DNA of 8,807 nt from Scandinavium sp051650185 (GTDB lineage Bacteria; Pseudomonadota; Gammaproteobacteria; Enterobacterales; Enterobacteriaceae), in the NCBI RefSeq assembly GCF_051650185.1, contig NZ_JBOFIN010000130.1:1-8807 (forward strand). The letters run 5' to 3'. How positions within the stretch are numbered: the stretch's first letter is position 1; each line of letters begins with the position of its first letter. The position numbers were made by a program, and so were the translations under genes. Below, piece after piece: positions 1 through 4,938 of this stretch. The notes beneath the pieces are model-generated. The model did no database searches, had not been told where the DNA came from, and saw only the letters and a program-made list of their open reading frames with translations.

Positions 1-1
1 A

Positions 2-166
2 GAATGGGGCAAAGTGTTCAGGGACAGGCTGAAGAAAAACGGGAAAAATGGGAAGCTAATAATCGGGGCGATGATGCGGAAGCTGGCGCAGGTGGCGTAT
101 GGCGTCCTGAAATCAGGACGCCCTTTCGATGCCACTCAGAATATGGAAAATGCTTGCGTGGCATAA
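2..166 (+). CDS. IS110-family transposase, C-terminal fragment (gene starts left of the window)
   Basis: Reading from base 2 gives 54 uninterrupted codons ending in TAA at 164-166. The peptide contains LKKNGKNGKLIIGAMMRKLA followed by AYGVLKSGRPFD. This tail is typical of IS110-family transposases (Transposase_20 domain, just after the serine-bearing catalytic region). The family uses a RuvC-like DEDD domain plus a catalytic serine, and recent work on IS621 showed that it is directed by a structured bridge RNA encoded in a non-coding end of the element. Both catalytic parts lie outside this window, so activity cannot be judged. Another open frame over the same bases (from the ATG at 4) has no family resemblance. 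Only about 20 bp separate the stop codon from the REP palindrome, so the right end is short, which fits the IS110 rather than the IS1111 subgroup. The family call rests on the remembered tail signature. Confidence 0.82.
   Translation, partial: EWGKVFRDRLKKNGKNGKLIIGAMMRKLAQVAYGVLKSGRPFDATQNMENACVA
101..122. repeat. Perfect 10-bp inverted repeat inside the transposase tail
   Basis: GGCGTCCTGA (101-110) and TCAGGACGCC (113-122) are exact reverse complements around a 2-nt AA centre. They overlap the codons for GVLKSGRP. The RNA would form a strong GC-rich stem with a tight loop. A short CTTT follows on the plus strand, too weak a T-tract for a confident terminator call. It may be a by-product of codon choice, or a sub-terminal structure of the element. 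Confidence 0.7.
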
Positions 167-183
167 CAGTATCTACAAAAGAA

Positions 184-215
184 CGTAGGCCCGGTAAGCG
201 TCAGCGCCACCGGGC
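184..215. repeat. REP-type extragenic palindrome
   Basis: GCCCGGT (189-195) pairs with ACCGGGC (209-215). A second short stem, GCG (198-200) with CGC (205-207), sits inside, and CGTAG (184-188) precedes the element. This layout resembles the abundant REP elements found between genes in Enterobacter and Klebsiella. It lies between the 3' ends of two converging genes, the IS transposase and chrR, which is the usual position for REPs. Only one unit is present. Confidence 0.7.
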
Positions 216-223
216 ATTTTTTT
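189..223 (+). terminator. Rho-independent terminator formed by the REP hairpin and a T7 tract
   Basis: The 7-bp GC-rich stem (189-195 / 209-215) is followed on the plus strand by CA and seven Ts (217-223), the standard layout of an intrinsic terminator. It would stop rightward transcription coming from the transposase before it runs antisense into chrR. On the minus strand the same stem follows the chrR stop codon directly, but no comparable T-tract follows, so its effect on chrR mRNA may be 3'-end protection rather than termination. Confidence 0.72.
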
Positions 224-788
224 AGGCTTTCACGCGCTGAATATACTCCCCAAACGCGGTCAACTGACCGGTCAGGTGATCGAGCGTGCTCTGATCAACC
301 ACTTCCGCCGTCTGTGGGTCGACCTTGTTCTGAATCACACCGCCCATAAACTCTGGCTTGTTCATCACCATCGCATCCAGGAACACCAGAATCTGACGCA
401 GGTGATACTGGCAGCGTGCGCCGCCAATCGCGCCCATCGAACTGGTCTGGATGAGCACAGGTTTACCTGCCAGCGGCTGTTCAGGCAGACGAGAAAGCCA
501 GTCGATGGCGTTCTTCAGACCACCCGGCACCGAGTAGTTATATTCAGGCGTCACAATCACTACGCCATCAGCCTCGCGGATGGCCGCAGCCAGCGCTTCT
601 ACGCTTGCGGGGAAACCTTCTTCTTGTTGAATATCGGCATCGTATAGCGGAATCTCGCCGATGGACGGCAGAGCGGTGATGTCCATTCCTGCCGGGGCAA
701 TTTTTGGCAGGGTACGCGCAACCATACCGTTAAATGAACCTTTGCGCAGGCTTCCCAGTAACGTAACAACTTTCAACGCTTCAGACAT
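222..788 (-). CDS. chrR: NAD(P)H-dependent FMN reductase (chromate/quinone reductase ChrR, YieF)
   Basis: The product is 188 aa, a cytosolic flavodoxin-fold reductase that uses NAD(P)H and FMN to reduce quinones in two-electron steps and, in vitro, chromate and other metals. E. coli ChrR is a tetramer linked to protection against oxidative stress. The FMN phosphate loop GSLRKGSFN is at residues 12-20, and the flavin-contacting PEYNYSVPGG segment starts at residue 81. It matches E. coli ChrR along the full length, which is also 188 aa. The start at 788 is chosen because AAGGAG lies six bases upstream and MSE begins the E. coli protein; an in-frame ATG eight codons further out lacks family support. 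It lies 30 nt downstream of yieE on the same strand, so the two are probably co-transcribed. The stop codon overlaps the T-tract of the converging REP terminator. Confidence 0.95.
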   Translation of the reverse strand: MSEALKVVTLLGSLRKGSFNGMVARTLPKIAPAGMDITALPSIGEIPLYDADIQQEEGFPASVEALAAAIREADGVVIVTPEYNYSVPGGLKNAIDWLSRLPEQPLAGKPVLIQTSSMGAIGGARCQYHLRQILVFLDAMVMNKPEFMGGVIQNKVDPQTAEVVDQSTLDHLTGQLTAFGEYIQRVKA

Positions 789-818
789 GATTACTCCTTT
801 CGTTTTCATCATGATGGG

Positions 819-1568
819 TCAGTTCAGTATAAGGGCTTTTTCCGCAGGCAGGCTGGTAAATCGCATCAGGCGGGCCTCGGGTTCGCTGGCGCGGGCTTGC
901 ATATCCGGTAAGCCACGCCAGCCGGTTTTGCTGTCATATTCCCAGACTTTCAGGCGCTCAATGGCAGGGGTTGCGGCAATCGACCACACCAGCACATCTT
1001 CCGCATCGCAAATGGCTTCTATCTTCATCACCCGAGCGGCTCTCAGACGGCCTGAACCGGGCAATAGCTGAAGCTGTTGCTGGGAATGACATTGGGTGTC
1101 GCCGATGAGTTTTAGCACGCTCTGGCGCAGGGCCATGAGCTGGGCGCGGGCTTCGTTCGGATCGTTTTGATTTTTGATCCACAGATTTTCATTACTGCTG
1201 AAGGGATAGGATTCGACCGCCGTCGGGCTGTGGAAACCACGAGTGGCGCGCTGAAGCTCCATATCCAGACCGCATTCCCCTTCGGTGCTTAGCGCAACGC
1301 CGACGATATTCCCGGCATAAGCGATGGAAAAACGAGGGTGATTGCTGTCGCGAAAAACCGGTTTGCCGTCTGGGCGCGTGATGATATCGGGTAGCTCGCT
1401 AATGCCGTAAAGCATAAACAGCAGCTCGGCAAGCAAAGAGCGCGAAGCCAGGAACCGCGAACGGCGATGCTGGGGAAGCTGGCGGGCTTCGTTGTGGCAG
1501 TATGATGAGAGTCGCACTGAGTGCAAATGCCCATCGTTAAGGATCCCTCTTGCAAAATGCATAGCCAT
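819..1568 (-). CDS. yieE: 4'-phosphopantetheinyl transferase-like protein YieE
   Basis: The product is 249 aa, the same length as E. coli YieE and alignable throughout. It belongs to the Sfp/AcpT-type phosphopantetheinyl transferase superfamily, whose members move 4'-phosphopantetheine from CoA to a serine of a carrier protein. Visible family marks are the N-terminal SRFLASRSLLAELL (37-50), GKP (68-70), and GLDME at 100-104, which supplies the metal-binding acidic pair (D102, E104). The usual SHS motif reads AYA (83-85), and the normally conserved (W/F)xxKE(A/S)xxK helix reads MALRQSVLK (145-153), with Lys and Glu replaced by Arg and Gln. From memory, E. coli YieE is divergent at the same places, so this is a family trait rather than local decay. 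The substrate is unknown. The start is supported by GGAG seven bases upstream; an ATG two codons later is possible. It is the first gene of the yieE-chrR unit. Confidence 0.9.
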   Translation of the reverse strand: MAMHFARGILNDGHLHSVRLSSYCHNEARQLPQHRRSRFLASRSLLAELLFMLYGISELPDIITRPDGKPVFRDSNHPRFSIAYAGNIVGVALSTEGECGLDMELQRATRGFHSPTAVESYPFSSNENLWIKNQNDPNEARAQLMALRQSVLKLIGDTQCHSQQQLQLLPGSGRLRAARVMKIEAICDAEDVLVWSIAATPAIERLKVWEYDSKTGWRGLPDMQARASEPEARLMRFTSLPAEKALILN

Positions 1569-1612
1569 TATGTCGCTCCGTGATTAATGGTCTGAGTGAA
1601 AACGATACCGTT

Positions 1613-1640
1613 ATTATCGCTTAAACTGTTGAGGTTTTAA
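1613..1640 (-). promoter_or_regulatory. Candidate sigma-70 promoter for yieE-chrR
   Basis: Read on the minus strand, TTAAAA (1640-1635) and GATAAT (1618-1613) are separated by 16 bp. The -10 box matches five of six consensus positions and the -35 box four of six. Transcription would begin near 1605, leaving a leader of about 37 nt before the yieE ATG at 1568, with the GGAG ribosome site inside it. The position fits and the sequence is reasonable, but there is no experimental support. Confidence 0.45.
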
Positions 1641-1690
1641 TGTGGAAAATCCCTGTTGAAAAGGCCTCAGTCAGAACATTTACATTTCCT

Positions 1691-1730
1691 TAGCCGCAAT
1701 AGTCTGTGGGTTCACGAAATGACGCGGCTA
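1691..1730. repeat. Weak inverted repeat in the yidZ-yieE gap
   Basis: TAGCCGC (1691-1697) and GCGGCTA (1724-1730) are perfect 7-bp complements separated by 26 nt. The repeat lies downstream of the yidZ stop codon and upstream of the yieE promoter. Neither strand has a following T-tract, so it is not an obvious intrinsic terminator. It could be chance or a protein-binding dyad. Nothing else recognisable is seen between 1641 and 1772. Confidence 0.3.
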
Positions 1731-1772
1731 GCGGCCGATTTCCTGCTGAAAGGACCATTGCTGATATCACCG

Positions 1773-2753
1773 TTACTCCCTCTGAAGCGTTGCCAGAAAT
1801 GCCTCGCCGTACAGCTCTTTTAAAACGGATTTCAGCCAGATCAGTTTCGGGTTATGCCCGTTGCGCTTGTGCCAGAGCAACGTGAAAGGCACTGCCAGCT
1901 TTTGCAGTAGCGCAGCTTCCAGGGGGATCGGGCGCGTCACCAGTTTGAGACCGTGCTGCTGATTGTAGTGCTGGCAATAGAGCGGAGCGGTAGCCAGTAA
2001 GGTGTGGTTCGGCTGCGCTGCCATGAACATCGACGCTTCAAAACCTGGCAGGCTGAGGGCTATCTGACGTTTCAGCCCGGATTCCTGTAAGACCTCATCA
2101 AGCGCCCAGGTGTCGCTGTTTTCCCAATAAATACTGATATGCGGATAGCGCAGAAAGGTTTCCAGATCCCACTTTTCCTGCAAAGCCGGGTGATCTTCGC
2201 GTAAATAGACGCGCGGCAAGTCGCTGAACAGCACTTCAAAATCGATATTCCAGGGCAACAGGCTGAGTGATTCGCGGGAACGCGGGTGCGTTTCGCGCCC
2301 GGTAAAGCCGATATCAACTTCCCCGCGGATGATGGCATCCAGAGAGTCGTAACCCCAGTTACGCAGCCGCACGGTCGCCTGTGGATAGCGTTGATAAATT
2401 TTCTGCGAAAGGGCGTTAAAGGCAATCAGCATCAGCGGGTTTTCCGCCGCCAGTTCAAAGGTGAGCCCGCGCGGGGTGTCGTGATGCGGCTTGTCCAGCA
2501 GCTGATGGCTCATTTGCAGCCAGTCTGCCAGATCCTGCTCCATACTCACCGCCAGCGGCGTGGGATGCAGGCCACCCGGCGTTTTCACAAAGAGCGGATC
2601 GTTAAACCAGTCTCTGAGTCTGGACAGAGACTTGCTGACGGCGGAGGGCGTGACGTTCATCCGCTTCGCCGTCTTGCTGACGCTGCGCTCCTGCAACAGC
2701 AGTTGCAGACACAGCAGTAAATTGAGATCGAGACTAGCCAGGGATTTTTTCAT
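1773..2753 (-). CDS. yidZ: LysR-family transcriptional regulator YidZ
   Basis: The product is 326 aa, slightly longer than E. coli YidZ (about 319 aa as I recall). The winged helix-turn-helix is at the N-terminus (about residues 8-66), with the recognition-helix region VSKTAKRMNVTPSAVSKSLS at 25-44. A periplasmic-binding-protein-like effector domain follows (about 95-310), including the conserved segments YDSLDAI, GEVDIGF and FTLLWHKRN. E. coli YidZ has been annotated as contributing to anaerobic nitric oxide protection; its effector and targets are not known to me. The start at 2753 (MKKSLASLDLNLL) matches E. coli. An in-frame ATG ten codons upstream would lie deeper inside mdtL and adds a non-homologous MCPREWTRRT. 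The chosen ATG sits inside the last codons of mdtL (20-bp overlap) with only a weak GGA ribosome site, so translation may be coupled to mdtL. Confidence 0.93.
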   Translation of the reverse strand: MKKSLASLDLNLLLCLQLLLQERSVSKTAKRMNVTPSAVSKSLSRLRDWFNDPLFVKTPGGLHPTPLAVSMEQDLADWLQMSHQLLDKPHHDTPRGLTFELAAENPLMLIAFNALSQKIYQRYPQATVRLRNWGYDSLDAIIRGEVDIGFTGRETHPRSRESLSLLPWNIDFEVLFSDLPRVYLREDHPALQEKWDLETFLRYPHISIYWENSDTWALDEVLQESGLKRQIALSLPGFEASMFMAAQPNHTLLATAPLYCQHYNQQHGLKLVTRPIPLEAALLQKLAVPFTLLWHKRNGHNPKLIWLKSVLKELYGEAFLATLQRE

Positions 2754-3906
2754 GGTCCGGCGCGTCCACTCGCGCGGACACAAAGGTAATCAACAAGATG
2801 CAGACCATGCTACAGCTAATCAGACTCCCGATCAGCATATTCAGTGCGCTGACGCCGGAAACGGCAGCCAGCCAGATATACAGCGAGGAACCGCAGACCT
2901 GAGCGATACCCAGGACAGAGCTCGCTACGCCCGCACGCTGTGAAAAAGGACTCAATGCCTGGCTCATGGTCACGCCAAAGCCCAGTGAGAAGCCCGAGCA
3001 GATGAGCGTCAGGCCAAACAGCATCACTGCGTTTGAAGACGCTGAGGCCAGAACCAGAGCCGCCGCAAATAACAGCCCTTGCGCGACCAGCATCAGCGTG
3101 CGTTGGCTAAAGCGTGTCAGGGCAAACGGCGTTGAGAAGGCCACGACCATGCTGATCAATGCGGTCAGCGCCATGATGGTGGAGTATTCGCCCCGATCAA
3201 ACTGCAGGACTTCCATCAAAAGCACGGGCGAGATATTGACATAAGTCAGAATGGCCGTGACGCTCAGCGTGGTCATGATCACCCGGCTGATAAAGAAGCG
3301 GCTGGTCAGTGATTCCGAAGCCAAAGGTTGAGCGGAGTACTGAGAAGCTTGCGTGCCCGGATGGGATTCTTTCAGAACCAGCGTTGAGAGCAGGCAGACA
3401 ATCACCCCCATGCCGGTCATTACCCAGAACAGGCTCTGCCACGGGAATCTGAGCATGATCAGATGGCCAATCACCGGCGCCAGCACCGGCACAATGCAGG
3501 TGATGCCATTGAGCAATGACAGAACTTTGGCCCGGCGCCGATCGTCGAGCGTATCGCGCAAAATCGCAAAAGCCACCACATAACAACAACCCGCGCCCGT
3601 GCCCTGAATAAAGCGGCCTGCCAGGAACAGCGAGCTGGTGGTGGCATTCGCACAAAGGACTGAGGCTAATGCAAACACAATCGCGCCACAGATGGCGACA
3701 GGTTGCCGCCCGGCCTTATCAGCCAGACGACCGGCAATCAGCATGGCTGTTGCCATACCGGCCAGATAAACCGAAAACGCGATATGCAGCTGCGCCTCGC
3801 TGGCATGGAGGTCGGCGGCGATATGGGGAAGGCCGACGAGGTACATGTCGATGCCGGAAGGATAAAGCAATACCAGGGCGAAACTGCAAAACAGGAAGCG
3901 TGCCAT
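2734..3906 (-). CDS. mdtL: MdtL, MFS drug efflux transporter (DHA1 family)
   Basis: The product is 390 aa, one residue shorter than E. coli MdtL, and predicted to be an inner-membrane proton-driven antiporter with twelve transmembrane segments. Overexpression of the E. coli protein gives chloramphenicol resistance. Visible marks are a first membrane helix with GIDMYLVGLP (about 18-27), MFS motif A GRLADKAGRQP (59-69) in the loop after TM2, and a well-conserved helix region GAGCCYVVAFAILRDTLDDR near TM4-5. The start at 3906 is chosen because GAGG lies five bases upstream and MARFLF aligns with E. coli MSRFLI; an in-frame ATG 21 codons upstream has no family match. The TAG stop at 2736-2734 lies inside the first codons of yidZ. 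In E. coli K-12 the gene follows tnaCAB; here it faces away from a toxin-antitoxin module. No convincing promoter was picked out upstream. Confidence 0.94.
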   Translation of the reverse strand: MARFLFCSFALVLLYPSGIDMYLVGLPHIAADLHASEAQLHIAFSVYLAGMATAMLIAGRLADKAGRQPVAICGAIVFALASVLCANATTSSLFLAGRFIQGTGAGCCYVVAFAILRDTLDDRRRAKVLSLLNGITCIVPVLAPVIGHLIMLRFPWQSLFWVMTGMGVIVCLLSTLVLKESHPGTQASQYSAQPLASESLTSRFFISRVIMTTLSVTAILTYVNISPVLLMEVLQFDRGEYSTIMALTALISMVVAFSTPFALTRFSQRTLMLVAQGLLFAAALVLASASSNAVMLFGLTLICSGFSLGFGVTMSQALSPFSQRAGVASSVLGIAQVCGSSLYIWLAAVSGVSALNMLIGSLISCSMVCILLITFVSARVDAPDHEKIPG

Positions 3907-4208
3907 AGAAACCTCGCAGGAAAGAGCGGCTAAGCATACGAGGCTTTGCTGAGGGGCACGAGTTGCCATTTGGACAACAGCGATTTCCAGAATGGAAAAA
4001 CAGTGAAAGTTGAGAAATGTTCTGATGCCGCTAAAGGGCGCAGGGCCTGAGAGTCAGAAATACCCTTACATATAGACTCGTTAAGTCCGAAAAGGGAGGT
4101 AGTGCGTTAAAGAAGTTATCCAGTAATGTCTCCATTAACGGATGGGGTGGCACCCTTACTCAGTAGCCCTTCTTTATCACGGCTACACTTCACGGTGGGA
4201 AGCCATTT

Positions 4209-4223
4209 GTAGTTTTTAAGCTA
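4209..4223 (+). promoter_or_regulatory. Operator-like repeat O1 (upstream copy)
   Basis: GTAGTTTTTAAGCTA here matches the downstream copy at 4241-4255 at 14 of 15 positions. The starts are 32 bp apart, close to three helical turns, so a bound repressor would meet both copies on the same DNA face. It falls in the -35/-10 spacer of the inferred promoter. The natural binder would be the antitoxin, alone or with the toxin, since autoregulation is the rule for HigA/RelB-type modules. The binder is inferred. Confidence 0.6.
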
Positions 4224-4225
4224 AA

Positions 4226-4231
4226 TACAAT
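4226..4231 (+). promoter_or_regulatory. Candidate -10 box of the toxin-antitoxin operon
   Basis: TACAAT matches the sigma-70 -10 consensus at five of six positions. The region 16-18 bp upstream (CCATTT/CATTTG) is a poor -35. Transcription would start near 4238, giving a leader of about 29 nt before the toxin ATG. The two operator-like repeats bracket this box, so occupancy would block RNA polymerase. Confidence 0.5.
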
Positions 4232-4240
4232 GGACGGGGA

Positions 4241-4256
4241 GTAGCTTTTAAGCTAC
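4241..4256 (+). promoter_or_regulatory. Operator-like palindrome O2 at the toxin-antitoxin transcript start
   Basis: GTAGCTT (4241-4247) and AAGCTAC (4250-4256) are perfect 7-bp complements around TT, giving a 16-bp dyad. It is the fully symmetric copy of the repeat pair; the upstream copy keeps only a partial dyad. It lies at about +4 to +19 of the inferred transcript, just before the toxin ribosome site, so besides acting as a DNA operator it could form a small hairpin at the 5' end of the mRNA. Confidence 0.62.
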
Positions 4257-4266
4257 TTTTGGATAG

Positions 4267-4584
4267 ATGAAAACGATAAAAACTTACATCACTGCTGATG
4301 GGCAGGACTTGTATGCTGCGTTTTTTAAAAAGTTACGTGACCCGGTTGCGAAAGCAAAAATAGCCTCGCGAATTAACCGGATGGCTTCAGATAATTTTGG
4401 TGATCACAAGCCATGTCGTGAAGGCGTTTGGGAGCTCAGGATCGATCAGGGGGCTGGATATCGGGTGTATTACAGTCTGGTCGGTGATGAAGTCATTTTG
4501 CTGCTGCTTGCGGGTGATAAGCGCACCCAGAGTGCTGACATTGATGAGGCTGTTTGCTGTCTCAAAGACTATTTGAAGAGGTGA
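4267..4584 (+). CDS. RelE/HigB-like toxin of a type II toxin-antitoxin module (HI1419-type killer protein)
   Basis: The product is 105 aa, small and basic, typical of the phage Gp49-like/HigB branch of the RelE/ParE superfamily. Family marks are GVWELRID (53-60), GYRVYY (64-69) and the C-terminal LLLAGDKRTQSADIDEA (79-95), where relatives usually have GGDK. Relatives cut mRNA, commonly on the ribosome; which RNAs this one cuts cannot be read from sequence. The ATG at 4267 has only a closely spaced GGA before it, suggesting modest translation. The antitoxin starts 3 nt after the stop, so the order is toxin first, as in higBA. It runs opposite to mdtL and converges on mnmE. It occupies the place of tnaCAB in E. 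coli K-12, which implies acquisition or local replacement. It appears full length and intact. Confidence 0.85.
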   Translation: MKTIKTYITADGQDLYAAFFKKLRDPVAKAKIASRINRMASDNFGDHKPCREGVWELRIDQGAGYRVYYSLVGDEVILLLLAGDKRTQSADIDEAVCCLKDYLKR

Positions 4585-4587
4585 TGC

Positions 4588-4896
4588 ATGGCTAAAGAAC
4601 GTTTATATGATGAAGTGATGGTGGATGCACTCAGGGAAGATCCTGATTTTGCTCTGACTTATCTGCATCAGGCGTTCCTTGATATTGATGAAGATGGTGG
4701 CCAGGAAGCCTTTTTACTGGCGTTACGCCATGTGGTTGAAGCCCGGGGAGGGATGGCCGTGGTCGCTCAGAAAGCAGGTGTCTCGCGTGAATCTCTTTAT
4801 CGCACGCTTTCTCCCACAGGCAACCCGACGCTGAAAACACTTCGCAGCGTTGTCCATGCCGCAGGTTTCCAGTTTTCCTCGCTGGTAAGTGCCTGA
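4588..4896 (+). CDS. HigA-like helix-turn-helix antitoxin (HI1420-type antidote protein)
   Basis: The product is 102 aa. The C-terminal half carries an XRE-like helix-turn-helix, AVVAQKAGVSRESLYRTLS (57-75), followed by GNPTLKTLRSVVHAAGFQF. The SRESLYxxLSxxGNPxxxT signature marks the HI1420-type antidote family. The N-terminal half (about 1-50) is helical and acidic in places (LDIDEDGGQEAF) and is the likely toxin-binding part, although relatives vary here. The protein should neutralise the upstream toxin by direct binding and repress the operon through the repeats at 4209-4256. The ATG at 4588 follows GAAGAGG, a strong ribosome site that contrasts with the weak one of the toxin and would favour antitoxin excess. 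The stop codon lies inside a hairpin (4883-4911). Confidence 0.86.
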   Translation: MAKERLYDEVMVDALREDPDFALTYLHQAFLDIDEDGGQEAFLLALRHVVEARGGMAVVAQKAGVSRESLYRTLSPTGNPTLKTLRSVVHAAGFQFSSLVSA

Positions 4897-4911
4897 TTCA
4901 GACACTTACCA
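4883..4911. repeat. Hairpin spanning the antitoxin stop codon
   Basis: TGGTAAGTG (4883-4891) and CACTTACCA (4903-4911) are perfect 9-bp complements. Inside them CTG (4893-4895) pairs with CAG (4899-4901) around ATT, after a C/A mismatch. The TGA stop (4894-4896) lies in the upper stem and loop. No T-tract follows on either strand, so this is not a textbook intrinsic terminator. It may stabilise the 3' end of the toxin-antitoxin mRNA or the converging mnmE mRNA. Confidence 0.6.
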
Positions 4912-4912
4912 C

Positions 4913-4931
4913 ATCAAAACCTGTTCAGGTT
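4913..4931 (-). terminator. Weak candidate terminator after mnmE
   Basis: On the minus strand AACCT (4931-4927), GAAC loop and AGGTT (4922-4918) form a 5-bp stem, and the run continues as TTG, so the T-tract is short. It begins 8 nt after the mnmE stop codon. Together with the larger hairpin at 4883-4911 it may end mnmE transcription before the convergent toxin-antitoxin genes. The stem is short and AT-containing, hence low confidence. Confidence 0.3.
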
Positions 4932-4938
4932 GTGTAAA

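Larger units (their letters stand above)
1..188 (+). mobile_element. Right end of an IS110-family insertion sequence (partial)
   Basis: The transposase tail and the short stretch after its stop codon (167 to about 187) make up the right terminus of an insertion sequence whose body lies to the left. The boundary is inferred. Native REP-like sequence resumes at about 184-188, where GTAGGCCCGGT begins. IS110-group elements lack conventional terminal inverted repeats and usually recombine at a short shared core dinucleotide, so the exact edge cannot be read without the left end or an empty-site genome. Confidence 0.6.
3907..4266. other. Intergenic region between divergent mdtL and the toxin gene; tna operon position
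   Basis: These 360 bp separate the mdtL start (leftward) from the toxin start (rightward). The last 60 bp hold the toxin-antitoxin promoter and operators. The rest (3920-4200) has no open frame longer than a few dozen codons with a ribosome site, no clear tRNA or other RNA gene and no recognisable tnaC leader. The mdtL promoter must lie on the mdtL side but shows no strong consensus. The stretch may be residual DNA from the event that placed the toxin-antitoxin pair here, or spacer left after tna loss. Confidence 0.6.

Noticed and set aside
4..225. 73-codon open frame on the plus strand from the ATG at 4
   Set aside because: It is out of frame with the IS110 transposase tail, which reads from base 2, and it runs through the REP palindrome. 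The peptide has no family resemblance.
276..647. 123-codon plus-strand frame opposite chrR
   Set aside because: The composition is His/Arg-rich, as expected from the reverse complement of chrR codons, and it has no family match.
789..812. Eight-codon N-terminal extension of ChrR
   Set aside because: The strong AAGGAG site lies between the outer ATG and the inner one and is correctly spaced only for the inner ATG at 788.
2754..2783. Ten-codon N-terminal extension of YidZ
   Set aside because: LysR proteins begin close to the helix-turn-helix, and MKKS..LDLNLL matches E. coli. The extension lies inside mdtL coding sequence.
3907..3969. 21-codon N-terminal extension of MdtL
   Set aside because: The inner ATG at 3906 has GAGG at proper spacing and begins the E. 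coli-like MxRFL sequence. The extension is not family-like and would precede the first membrane helix.
4126..4212. 28-codon frame (MSPLTDGV...) in the mdtL-toxin gap
   Set aside because: It has no Shine-Dalgarno sequence before the ATG, runs into the operator repeat and has no resemblance to the TnaC leader or any small protein I know.
3907..4266. tnaC leader or tryptophanase remnant
   Set aside because: I looked on both strands for the tnaC leader peptide with its key Trp and for TnaA/TnaB fragments and found none.
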